From: Chloroflexota bacterium
GTDB taxonomy: Bacteria; Chloroflexota; Dormibacteria; CF-121
Direction of reading: 5' to 3'
NCBI GenBank assembly: GCA_005880605.1
Contig: VBIS01000052.1
Location: 1-7,471 of the forward strand
DNA length: 7,471 nt
Position numbers and translations under genes: made by a program
Notes under the pieces: model-generated
Databases searched by the model: none
The model's input: only the letters and a program-made list of their open reading frames with translations
Told to the model about the DNA's origin: nothing
Part shown: piece by piece, positions 1-6,383 of the stretch
How the letters are laid out: each line of letters begins with the position of its first letter
Numbering within the stretch: position 1 is the first letter of the stretch

Positions 1-1
1 C

Positions 2-754
2 GCTGGGGGGCTCTCGGCGATCGTCAACGAGGTCGGCCGTGACAATGGCCAGTTCATGACCTACGCCGCCGGGAACGAGCCGGTCCATAGGCTCTATGCG
101 CCCGTCATCCTCAACCATGCGTTTGGCGGATACAGTACCGGCATCGGGCTACAGACGGTCACTGGTGTCGTATACCCAGTGAACATCGACTACACCGGTT
201 TCGTTAGCGACTCCACCACGGTGCAGACCTTCCATCAGAGTGTGTCGCCCTCTGCGGGCGGCTCTACCGCGATTTACAACGGAGCGGCCACGGACAACCC
301 GCTCCCGCCGGGTTTCCACGGAAGCGCGACCATCACCAGTGACCAGCCGACGGTCGCGATCGTCAACGAGGTCAAGGACGGGGCGGGTTTTGCCACCAGC
401 TATAACGCGGTCGCCGGCGGGTCAGAAGCGGCGGACCTGCCACTCGTGGAAAACGACTACAACGGTTTCAGTACCGGGATCGGAATCGAAAACGTCGGCA
501 GTGGCCCGGCGACGCTGACCATCGTCTACCGTGACCCGGGAAGTGGCGCGACGATCGGCCACGGACCGACCCTGACGCTGGCGGCTGGTGAGTATGCCGG
601 TGTCTACCAGGGTCCCGGCGGGGATGGTGGCGTCCCCTCGGGCGCCCGGGCCAGCGCCGCGCTGCGCATCACCGATCAATGGGACGGGGGAAAGCTGGCG
701 GTGATCGTCAATCAGCAGAGCGCGACCAGCTTCATGAGCTACAGCGGAGCGTAA
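2..754 (+). CDS. Modular beta-rich repeat protein, C-terminal part (5' end outside window)
   Basis: The frame is open from the first full codon at position 2 to a TAA at 752-754, giving 250 residues. The ATG at 56 is internal, because the residues before it (SAIVNEVGRDNGQF) are the normal end of a module. The visible part holds the tail of one module (residues 1-30), one full module (31-145) and a final module (146-250). Each starts LYAP or LPLV, continues with an N..GGYSTGIG-like motif, alternates short hydrophobic strands with Gly/Ser/Thr turns, and has AIVNEV (AVIVNQQ in the last) followed by a SY-containing stretch near its end. This suggests tandem beta-sandwich domains. No enzyme motif is visible, so binding or surface structure is more likely than catalysis, but the function is unknown. 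The broken minus-strand gene next door has the same modules and the same C-terminal FMSY motif, so the two are convergent paralogues. The amino terminus, and any signal peptide, are not in the window. Confidence 0.85.
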   Translation, partial: AGGLSAIVNEVGRDNGQFMTYAAGNEPVHRLYAPVILNHAFGGYSTGIGLQTVTGVVYPVNIDYTGFVSDSTTVQTFHQSVSPSAGGSTAIYNGAATDNPLPPGFHGSATITSDQPTVAIVNEVKDGAGFATSYNAVAGGSEAADLPLVENDYNGFSTGIGIENVGSGPATLTIVYRDPGSGATIGHGPTLTLAAGEYAGVYQGPGGDGGVPSGARASAALRITDQWDGGKLAVIVNQQSATSFMSYSGA

Positions 755-791
755 CGACCGCTCGGGCTACTGCCCGTCGTAGCTCATGAAG
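730..791. terminator. 13-bp perfect inverted repeat between convergent genes, possible bidirectional terminator
   Basis: CTTCATGAGCTAC at 730-742 is exactly matched by its reverse complement at 779-791, with 36 bp between. A second small hairpin lies inside the loop: CGGGC at 763-767, TACT, then GCCCG at 772-776, and it covers the minus-strand gene's stop codon. A third short pair, AGCGG (743-747) and CCGCT (758-762), straddles the plus-strand stop. The outer arms are coding: both paralogues end with Phe-Met-Ser-Tyr. There is no T tract, so intrinsic termination is uncertain, although the only 12 bp between stop codons leaves little room for another terminator. Confidence 0.45.
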
Positions 792-1312
792 GCGTTGGCG
801 GCTTGCTCGTTGCAAATCAGGACGATTTGCCCGCCGGCGGCCGTCGTCACCACCGCCGTGGCCCGCGTTCCCGGCGGCAGCAGCGCCGGTGCCCCCTGGT
901 ACGGCCCGTAGAACGCGTTCGGCGCCAGGTCGATCGACTGCGTCACCGGCAGGACGGCGCCGGTGGCGGCATCGTAGTAGGTCACGGTCACATGGGTCGT
1001 CGCGGCGCCGGTGTTCATCACGCCGAGCCCGGTGGTCCAGCCGTCGCTGCCGGCGTTTTCGACCAGCGGCAGGTTGACGGTTGCGGTTCCGGCGGCGAAG
1101 GTGTTGTAGGAGGTTGATTGCGTCGGCTGCGCCCCCGGATGACCCGGGGTCACGGCCGGCGGCGCCACTTCATTGATGATGACCGCGATCGCCACATCGC
1201 TCGTCAGGACGCCGGTATAACCGGTCGGGCTGGCGGGCGGCCCGACGGTGGCGTCGCCCTGGTAGAACGGCAGGTAAGCGCTCGGCGGGATCGCTGCGCT
1301 CGCCTGCGAGAA
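767..1312 (-). pseudogene. Downstream remnant of the broken repeat protein (half module plus terminal module)
   Basis: From 1312 this frame reads FSQASAAIPPSAY and continues without a stop to the TAG at 767-769. The only apparent start, GTG at 1193-1195, lies inside the conserved AIAVIINEV strand, so an independent gene is unlikely. The terminal module begins LPLVENAGSDG and ends AFMSYDGQ, parallel to the plus-strand paralogue, which has LPLVENDYNG and FMSYSGA. Without frameshifting this part is probably not made. Confidence 0.65.
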
Positions 1313-2748
1313 GCGTTGTTCAGCATGACCGGGGCATAGAGCGTGGTGTGCCCGCCGGCGACCGCATCGTAGGAGCTGAACTGGCCGTTGGGCCCGGTCT
1401 CGTTCACGACCGCGGCGAGTGGCTGCGGCGGCGTGCTGGTACTGATGATGGTGGCGGTGCCGGCGAAACCGGCCGGAAGGGCCAGCGTGGCGTCGCCGCT
1501 GTAGAGGTCGCGGTAGGCGAGGCCCGGCACAGCCGTCAGCGTCTGGGTCTTGACCGCGTTGCCGCTGGCATCGCGATAGGTGATGGTGATGTCGGTCGCC
1601 GCCGTGCCCATGTTGAGGAGGCCGATCCCGGTCGTGTAGCCGCCGTAGGCGCCGTTGGCGATCGCCGGGGCGTAGAGCGTCGAGGCCACGCCAGCCGGTA
1701 CCGGAATTCCGGTATAGCTGGTGGCATCGGTCAGGCCGCCCGGGGCGAACTCATTGACGAACGTGGCCACCGGCTGGTCGCTGAAGACGATGCCCGAGCC
1801 CGCGCCGCCGGCGGGAAAGGCGTTGCCGTTGTCCTGGCGAATGGTCGCGCTGCCGTTGACCGGGATCTGGACGCCGTCCCCGTTGCCGACCGGCGCGCCC
1901 GACTTGTCAAAGTAGGCGAGGAAGACGTTGGCCGCGCTGCTCCCGTTGTTCTTGATGTAGGCCACGGTCGTGTAGCCGCCGTACGCGCCGTTGGCGAGGG
2001 CCGGGAGCACCTGCAAACGAGGCTGGATCGAATAGAAGCCGGCGTCGTATGACGTCACCAGGCCCTTGTCGGTATGTGGGACGGCGGCGTCGAAGGCCGG
2101 CTGCGGCGGGCCGAACGTCCCGGCCGGGGGCTGCGCCTCCATGAACATGGTGGCCTTGAAGTCCCCGGTCACCAGCATGACGGCGCCCGCGCCGGTCGTG
2201 ATCCCCACGCTGGTCGCGTCGACCAGGGGGATGGCGGTACCCGACACGGTGGTGACGCTGAGCGTGAATCGGGTCAACCAGGTTGCCGCGTTGAAGGTGG
2301 CGGAGCCGCTCCAGTGCTCCTTCCCGGCGGCTAGATCGGGCTGGGTGGCGTCATAGGTCATGGTCTCCCCGGCGGTGTCGATCGCCCCGTCGAACGCCAG
2401 CCCGACGGCGGTCCCGCCCTTGGGGCCCCAGTAGAGCTTTCGCTCCTGGCTCAGGTCGAAGCCGGTGAAGGTCCAGGTATGTCCGCCAGCCGCACCGAGA
2501 TTACCGCCGCTGTTGGTGAGGGTCACCCCGCCCGGAGGCGGGTAGACGGGCGGCGCCGCCGTCGGAGTCGCCGAAGCGGCGGCCAGCCGGGCGGGAACGG
2601 CGGCCCGGGTAACCGGCCATCGGACCGACTCACGGGTCTGGCTGGCGGCTGGACGGCTCGCCGCGGCCGACGGGATGGCACCGGTCAGCAGGACCAGAGC
2701 TAATCCGAGTCCAAACGCCTTAACCGGCTGTAGCGCCCTTCCCCTCAA
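1204..2748 (-). CDS. Upstream portion of the broken repeat protein; predicted truncated secreted product (514 aa)
   Basis: The start chosen is TTG at 2746-2748, overlapping the TGA of the cupin gene (TTGA), which suggests translational coupling. No good Shine-Dalgarno sequence precedes it. The choice is supported by a well-formed signal peptide: Arg/Lys in the first ten residues, a hydrophobic core at about 11-25, and a likely signal peptidase I site after SAAA at residue 30. Residues 31-70 are an Ala/Pro-rich linker. Residues 72-240 form an unrecognised beta-rich domain (it begins GGVTLTNSGGN and contains a WTFTGFDLS segment). Two 112-residue modules follow. The last 35 or so residues, after NNA at 477-479, are out-of-frame Arg/Ala/Pro-rich sequence unlike the rest. 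If translated, the product would be exported but would lack the final one and a half modules. No catalytic motif is visible. Confidence 0.6.
   Translation of the reverse strand: MRGRALQPVKAFGLGLALVLLTGAIPSAAASRPAASQTRESVRWPVTRAAVPARLAAASATPTAAPPVYPPPGGVTLTNSGGNLGAAGGHTWTFTGFDLSQERKLYWGPKGGTAVGLAFDGAIDTAGETMTYDATQPDLAAGKEHWSGSATFNAATWLTRFTLSVTTVSGTAIPLVDATSVGITTGAGAVMLVTGDFKATMFMEAQPPAGTFGPPQPAFDAAVPHTDKGLVTSYDAGFYSIQPRLQVLPALANGAYGGYTTVAYIKNNGSSAANVFLAYFDKSGAPVGNGDGVQIPVNGSATIRQDNGNAFPAGGAGSGIVFSDQPVATFVNEFAPGGLTDATSYTGIPVPAGVASTLYAPAIANGAYGGYTTGIGLLNMGTAATDITITYRDASGNAVKTQTLTAVPGLAYRDLYSGDATLALPAGFAGTATIISTSTPPQPLAAVVNETGPNGQFSSYDAVAGGHTTLYAPVMLNNASRRRAQRSRRALTCRSTRATPPSGRPPARPVIPAS
1631..1669. 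repeat. Intragenic direct repeat, copy 1
   Basis: This 39-bp stretch matches 1967-2005 at 36 of 39 positions, and both begin with GTCGTGTAGCCGCCGTA. On the minus strand it encodes the ANGAYGGYTT motif that opens module 358-469. The offset is exactly 336 bp, which is 112 codons, the module period. Confidence 0.85.
1967..2005. repeat. Intragenic direct repeat, copy 2
   Basis: This is the partner of 1631-1669, with three mismatches over 39 bp, and it encodes the same motif at the start of module 246-357. Near-identical DNA one module apart could promote unequal recombination, module gain and loss, or assembly collapse. Confidence 0.85.
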
Positions 2749-3209
2749 GACTTGTTCATTATGACGGTGCGTCCAATCCGGTGCAATGAAACCGACCTGG
2801 CCAGCGGCTGCGAAAGCGGTTTGCCGGCGGGCAAGAGGTAAATATCGAGGAAGGTCGCGGGCTTCCCGCTGGGGTTGAAGACCTGGAGCGGGGTGCTCTC
2901 GAGCACGAAGGCCCCCTGCCCGGCGCGCAGCACCGTTGCGGAGAACGTCCCTGCGTGCACCTCAACCTGGCCAGAGACCACGAAGATCACCTCGACGCCG
3001 CCAGATTTGTGGGCCTGGGTCCGCCCACCGGCGGCAAGGTCGGTCTTGAGCAGCGCCTCGTGCTGGTCCACGGTGGGAAGCGAAGGGAGGTCGGCGGTCG
3101 CGTATGCTTCCACGCCGGCGGGCGGATTGGGCGGCCCCCGCTGGCTCGCCGGTCGGGCGCTGATGAAGTACCAGGTATTCGGCTGCGCCTTGGTGTCCAC
3201 GTACAGCAC
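2745..3209 (-). CDS. Cupin-like domain protein with degenerate metal site (start uncertain)
   Basis: This 154-residue frame starts at GTG 3207-3209 and ends at the TGA at 2745-2747. Residues about 53-127 have the strand and turn pattern of a single cupin barrel. The first cupin motif normally carries His-x-His, then Glu, then Gly. Here H67, E73 and G80 fit, but the second His is Ser. In the second motif the Gly (residue 97 or 99) and Asn (112) fit, but the usual His is replaced, with Gln at 109. Metal-dependent catalysis is therefore doubtful, and a binding or structural role is as likely. The GTG start is weak: the same frame is open for 51 more codons upstream, up to the methyltransferase TGA, and those codons look coding. 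The stop overlaps the TTG start of the repeat protein, so the two are probably co-translated. The substrate is unknown. Confidence 0.65.
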   Translation of the reverse strand: MLYVDTKAQPNTWYFISARPASQRGPPNPPAGVEAYATADLPSLPTVDQHEALLKTDLAAGGRTQAHKSGGVEVIFVVSGQVEVHAGTFSATVLRAGQGAFVLESTPLQVFNPSGKPATFLDIYLLPAGKPLSQPLARSVSLHRIGRTVIMNKS

Positions 3210-3362
3210 GCCATCCGCGCCGTCGGCGGGCGGACTGGTCTGGGCGGAACCGCGGGTAACGCTGATATACAGCGTGCCGTCAGTGAGCAGGTGGATGTTG
3301 GTTCCAACCTCGGGCGCGACAGTGGCGCCGCTGGCCGCGGGGTTACGGACGATGGCCTGGCT
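3210..3362 (-). other. In-frame coding-like extension of the cupin gene without a canonical start codon
   Basis: These 51 codons are in frame with the cupin gene, have no stop, and follow the methyltransferase TGA (3363-3365) immediately. The translation (it includes TVAPEVGTNIHLLTDGTLYI) has alternating hydrophobic residues and runs smoothly into LYVDTKAQPNTWYF. None of the codons is ATG, GTG or TTG. Rare-start candidates are ATC at 3351-3353 and CTG at 3288-3290 or 3270-3272, none with a clear ribosome binding site. The stretch may be the N-terminal part of a gene whose original start was lost, a segment translated from a non-standard start, or a TGA-readthrough segment. Confidence 0.5.
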
Positions 3363-4106
3363 TCAGCGGCGGCCGATGAAAAGGATCGAGGTGCCAAACG
3401 GTATCGACAGCCGAGACGCGACCGGCGCTTCCATGGAAAAGACCGTCGCGAGCAGCGCGTTGACCGCACGAGGCGGCGTATCGACCTCGTGTCCGGGCCG
3501 CGGTAGTCCCAGCAGGCGACCGGCGGCAAGAGCCGGGAAGAGGAGCGAGTTGAAGTAGGACGCGTGCACCCGTCGCAGGCCGGCCCGTTCCATCAACCCG
3601 CGCAGCGACCGGAGTCGGTAACGGCGGCGATGCCCAGCGACCTCGTCCATCGAGCCCCAGAGCCAGGCATACGCCGGCACCGTCACGATGATGCGCCCTC
3701 CTGGCCGGATGCAGGCGGCGAGCCGGCGCACCATGCCCTCGTCGTCGTCGAGGTGTTCCAGGACGTCGAGGGCGCACACGGCATCGAAGCCGCCGGGGAG
3801 CGGTTGGTTGGAATCGATTAGCTGAGCGTTGATTCCACGGCGTTGGGCTACCTCGATGGCGGTCTTCGATGAGTCCACCCCCAGCACCTGGTAGCGCGCG
3901 GCCAGTGCATGGGTCAGGCCTCCAGCCCCGCAACCGAAGTCCAGCACGCGCGCCCCTTTGTCCAGGTATTGCCGCAGGGCCGCCAGGATCACGGCGCGCC
4001 GTCCCGCGTACCACCAGTGGTCCTGTTCCAGCTGGTCGATCTCGTCGCCCCACAGCGACATCGCCCGGCTCCAGACCTGCTCCTCGGACGGCTCGTCGCT
4101 ACTCAT
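3363..4106 (-). CDS. Class I SAM-dependent methyltransferase
   Basis: The protein has 247 residues, starts at ATG 4104-4106 and stops at TGA 3363-3365. It has the standard Rossmann methyltransferase motifs: the glycine-rich SAM loop VLDFGCGAG (54-62), an acidic residue after strand 2 (GVDSS, D78), FDAVCALDVLEHLDDDE (107-123) with the VLEHL pattern of the Methyltransf_11/25 group, and IRPGGRIIVTVPAYAWLW (133-150). The C-terminal part (HRRRYRLRSL near 159, SYFNSLLFP near 183) resembles cytosolic methyltransferases often found in polysaccharide or lipid-modification clusters. It would transfer a methyl group from SAM to an unknown acceptor. The frame is open upstream to about 4811, but that extension is antisense to the hydrolase gene and lacks homologous character, and the acidic MSSDEPSEEQ start fits the family. 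No clear ribosome binding site precedes the ATG. The gene leads the probable minus-strand operon. Confidence 0.88.
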   Translation of the reverse strand: MSSDEPSEEQVWSRAMSLWGDEIDQLEQDHWWYAGRRAVILAALRQYLDKGARVLDFGCGAGGLTHALAARYQVLGVDSSKTAIEVAQRRGINAQLIDSNQPLPGGFDAVCALDVLEHLDDDEGMVRRLAACIRPGGRIIVTVPAYAWLWGSMDEVAGHRRRYRLRSLRGLMERAGLRRVHASYFNSLLFPALAAGRLLGLPRPGHEVDTPPRAVNALLATVFSMEAPVASRLSIPFGTSILFIGRR

Positions 4107-4138
4107 TTGCGGATTCAATGCTATTCGTGTCACAGGTC

Positions 4139-4151
4139 GGCGACCATCGCC
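4139..4151. promoter_or_regulatory. 13-bp hyphenated palindrome, possible operator
   Basis: GGCGA-CCA-TCGCC has two perfect 5-bp arms. It sits in the middle of the divergent promoter region, as a regulator site for both genes might. No regulator gene is visible nearby. Confidence 0.3.
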
Positions 4152-4165
4152 TGGGCTGGGCCGGA

Positions 4166-4180
4166 AGGGGGAGACCCCCT
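4166..4180 (+). promoter_or_regulatory. G/C-tract hairpin ahead of the hydrolase start
   Basis: AGGGGG-AGA-CCCCCT has perfect 6-bp arms and a 3-base loop. It ends 16 bases before the hydrolase ATG and just upstream of the likely Shine-Dalgarno sequence AGGG (4187-4190). In the mRNA it would be a strong GC hairpin in the leader. In DNA it could be an operator. Confidence 0.4.
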
Positions 4181-4196
4181 CGTCACAGGGATTGGG

Positions 4197-6302
4197 ATGA
4201 CGAGGGATCGGCGCTGGGGCGCCTTGTTTGCCATTGCGGTGTCGACTTTGACCGTGATCGGCATGGGGGCGATCGGAGGGTCCGCGCGGATCAATCCCGG
4301 TTCCACCCCGGCCGGCCGGGATCGGATCTTCCTCCACCTCAAGCCGGCTGAGGTCGTTGCCGGCGGCCATGCCTTCGGTTCGGCGGGCGCCTACGAGCGG
4401 GTCACCGGCACGGTTGATTTGTGGCTCGATCCGCTGGACCCCCGCAACGCCACCATCACCGACCTCGACAAGGCGCCGCGAAATGCGAGCGGCCTGGTCG
4501 AGGTCCGCAGCGACGTCGACCTCTTGCGGCCGGTCGACCTGAGCCGGTGGAACCAGCAGCTGATCTTCGAGGTGAACAATCGCGGCAACAAGGTCATCTT
4601 GAACAGCCTCGACGAGGCGCCCTGGATCAATGATCCTCAGTCCACGTCCGATTTTGGTGATGGCCTGCTGATGAAGCAGGGCTACGCGATTGCCTGGGCT
4701 GGATGGGAGGGCGATGTCCTCCCGGGCAATCAGCGGCTCACGCTGCGCGTGCCCGTCGCCCACGCGCCCGGCGGCGCGCCACTGACGCAGCGGATCTCCG
4801 TCGAGTTTCACGATCGATACCTTGCGGCTGACGGGCCCACACCCTGTCTCCCGCTGAGCGGGTCGGCCGACTTCGCCAGCTATCCCGTCGCTAACGGGAC
4901 GGCGGACCAGGCCGAGCTCAGGGTCCGGCCGAGCGACACCTCAGCGTCGCAATCGGCCGACTTGCCGCCGGGCGCCCTGGTGCCACATGAGCTGTGGTCT
5001 TTCGCCGGTGCCACCACCCTCTGCCTGCGCGATGGCTTCAGCCGAGGAAGCGTCTACGAACTGAGCTACGTCGCCCAGGACCCGCGCGTGATGGGCGTCG
5101 GATATGCGGTCACGCGTGACGTGGTTGCCTTCCTGCGTCAGCGATCGCGCGACGACAGCGGCATCACGAGTCCCCTGGGCCTCGTTCAGCATGCCATCGG
5201 CGCGGGCACGTCATCGAGTGCCATGTACCTCCGCGACTTCATCTACCAGGGCTTCAATGAGGACCTGGCCGGCCGGCGTGTGTTTGACGGCGTCTTCATC
5301 GCCGGGGCCGGGGCACAGAAGCTGTCGCTGAATTATCGATTCGCCCAGCCCAACCCGTTTTCGACCCAGCACGCGGATCGATTTCTCCCCGCGGTCACCT
5401 TCCCCTTCAACTTCGGCGTGCGTGAAAACCCGATGGTCCGCCTTGGCCTCACCGGCGGTCCGCTGCAGGACGGGATTCTCAAACGAGGGTCGAGCGACCC
5501 GCTCGTCATCCAGGTCGACACCTCGACCGAGTATCGACAGTTCCAGGCTTCCCTGGTCGACACCGACGGCCTCGGCCACGACGTCGCGCTCCCGTGGAAT
5601 GCGCGCCATTACCTGATCGCCGGTATCGAACACGGGGGCATGATCTTCAACGCGGCGGTCCTGCCCGTCTGCCAGCAGCCCATGAACCCGACCTATGCCG
5701 GCCCGGCACTCCGTGCCCTCTTCATGGCGCTGGCGGCATGGGTCGTCACCGGCCAGCCGCCGCCACCGAGCCAGCGACCGACGATCGGGAACGGGCGGCT
5801 CACCTCGCCGGCGGAGGCGGCCCTGGGCTTCCCGCAGCTCACCACGGTCCGGGACGCGGGCGCGTTCAACCCGGCCGGTCAGCCGGAGCTCGGAGCCGCA
5901 GGACGCGGGAACGAGGGTGTCCTGACGAGCTGGCATCCGCGCGTGATCGCCCCCTACCGGGTGCTGCTGCCGGTGGTCGACGCCCTGGGGATCGATGAAG
6001 GGGGTATCGCCGTGCCGGCGATCGGTGTGCCGACCGCGACCGCCACCGGCTGGAATATCCGGCCAGCCAGCGCGTCCGGTTCGGAGCTCTGCGACCTGCA
6101 TGGGATGTGGTTGCCCCTGCCCGCCCGCGGCACGCCGAACGACCCACGACCGTCCCTGCTTGCGCTCTACGGCAGCCACGCCGGCTACGTCCACGCCGTC
6201 GATCAGTTCAGCTCTGCCATGGCCAACCAACGATGGCTGCTGGCGGATGATGCGGCGGCCGCGGTGCGCGATGCCGCAGCCAGCGACCTCCTGGTTTCAT
6301 AG
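4197..6302 (+). CDS. Exported alpha/beta hydrolase domain protein (probable esterase-like, ABhydrolase_10 type)
   Basis: The protein has 701 residues, from ATG 4197-4199 (AGGG six bases upstream) to TAG 6300-6302. Residues 1-7 are basic (MTRDRRW), and a hydrophobic stretch at about 8-28 forms a signal peptide or membrane anchor. The rest matches the large 'alpha/beta hydrolase domain' family. Near residue 60 is GHAFGSAGAYERVTGTVD, then LDKAPRNASGLVE and LIFEVNNRGNK. The nucleophile region is GAGTSSSAMYLRDFIYQGFN, followed by GRRVFDGVFIAGAGA. The family usually has G-x-S-Q-S-G-R here, so S339 or S341 is the likely nucleophile. Near the end, YGSHAGYV carries a probable catalytic His at 661, followed by the usual LLADDAAAAV tail. 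The acid residue was not assigned. The substrate is unknown, and annotated relatives are mostly hypothetical. The frame extends upstream to 3909, but that region is antisense to the methyltransferase and precedes the signal peptide. Confidence 0.88.
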   Translation: MTRDRRWGALFAIAVSTLTVIGMGAIGGSARINPGSTPAGRDRIFLHLKPAEVVAGGHAFGSAGAYERVTGTVDLWLDPLDPRNATITDLDKAPRNASGLVEVRSDVDLLRPVDLSRWNQQLIFEVNNRGNKVILNSLDEAPWINDPQSTSDFGDGLLMKQGYAIAWAGWEGDVLPGNQRLTLRVPVAHAPGGAPLTQRISVEFHDRYLAADGPTPCLPLSGSADFASYPVANGTADQAELRVRPSDTSASQSADLPPGALVPHELWSFAGATTLCLRDGFSRGSVYELSYVAQDPRVMGVGYAVTRDVVAFLRQRSRDDSGITSPLGLVQHAIGAGTSSSAMYLRDFIYQGFNEDLAGRRVFDGVFIAGAGAQKLSLNYRFAQPNPFSTQHADRFLPAVTFPFNFGVRENPMVRLGLTGGPLQDGILKRGSSDPLVIQVDTSTEYRQFQASLVDTDGLGHDVALPWNARHYLIAGIEHGGMIFNAAVLPVCQQPMNPTYAGPALRALFMALAAWVVTGQPPPPSQRPTIGNGRLTSPAEAALGFPQLTTVRDAGAFNPAGQPELGAAGRGNEGVLTSWHPRVIAPYRVLLPVVDALGIDEGGIAVPAIGVPTATATGWNIRPASASGSELCDLHGMWLPLPARGTPNDPRPSLLALYGSHAGYVHAVDQFSSAMANQRWLLADDAAAAVRDAAASDLLVS

Positions 6303-6346
6303 CCGCCACCTGTCAACCCGCCTTCGGCCCATAGGCAGCGTGGCGG
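6303..6346 (+). terminator. Weak nested hairpin after the hydrolase stop
   Basis: CCGCCAC at 6303-6309 pairs perfectly with GTGGCGG at 6340-6346. Within the loop, GCC-TTC-GGC (6320-6328) forms a small inner stem. No T tract follows, so it may be an attenuator, a processing site or chance. The 81-bp gap that contains it separates two genes on the same strand that could still be co-transcribed. Confidence 0.25.
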
Positions 6347-6383
6347 TGACGCGGTACGATGCCCAAAAGTGGGAGTGCAGGCG

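Larger units (their letters stand above)
767..2748 (-). pseudogene. Secreted modular repeat protein gene, broken by a frameshifting internal deletion
   Basis: Two reading frames together make one homologous protein. The upstream frame (2748 down to about 1313) encodes a signal peptide, an N-terminal domain and modules at residues 246-357 and 358-469, then the start of a third (LYAPVMLNNA). After this it runs into unrelated Arg-rich sequence and stops at 1204-1206. The second frame, from 1312 to the TAG at 767-769, continues the third module (SAYLPFYQGDAT ... VAIAVIINEV) and adds a final module ending FMSYDGQ. Compared with the preceding module and with the plus-strand paralogue, about 32-36 codons are absent at the junction, so this is a deletion of a length not divisible by three rather than a single-base error. 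The gene overlaps the cupin gene by four bases and is probably the last gene of a three-gene minus-strand operon. A sequencing or assembly collapse in repetitive DNA is the main alternative to a true mutation. Confidence 0.75.
4107..4196. promoter_or_regulatory. Divergent intergenic region with palindromes
   Basis: This 90-bp gap separates the start codons of the methyltransferase (minus) and hydrolase (plus), so it should hold both promoters. It contains two short palindromes and an 8-bp direct repeat, GTCACAGG, at 4129-4136 and 4182-4189. A weak -10-like TAGCAT on the minus strand lies 11 bases before the methyltransferase ATG and would give a very short leader. I see no convincing sigma-70 promoter on the plus strand. 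Confidence 0.5.

Noticed and set aside
1348..2052. Plus-strand open frame of about 234 codons
   Set aside because: It is antisense to the repeat-protein gene, low in complexity (Gly/Arg/Val/Ala) and lacks recognisable motifs.
2875..3558. Plus-strand open frames over the cupin and methyltransferase genes
   Set aside because: They span two minus-strand genes with better support and show only compositional sequence.
3909..4196. Upstream extension of the hydrolase frame
   Set aside because: It is antisense to the methyltransferase, and the signal peptide begins at ATG 4197 with a fitting ribosome binding site.
4107..4811. Upstream extension of the methyltransferase frame by about 235 codons
   Set aside because: It lies fully antisense to the start of the hydrolase gene and crosses the divergent promoter region. 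It shows no domain character, and a family-typical start exists at 4106.
5211..6230. Long open frame (about 340 codons) on the minus strand
   Set aside because: It mirrors the hydrolase codons in GC-rich DNA. Its composition is Arg/Gly/Asp-rich without domain motifs, while the plus strand matches a known family throughout.
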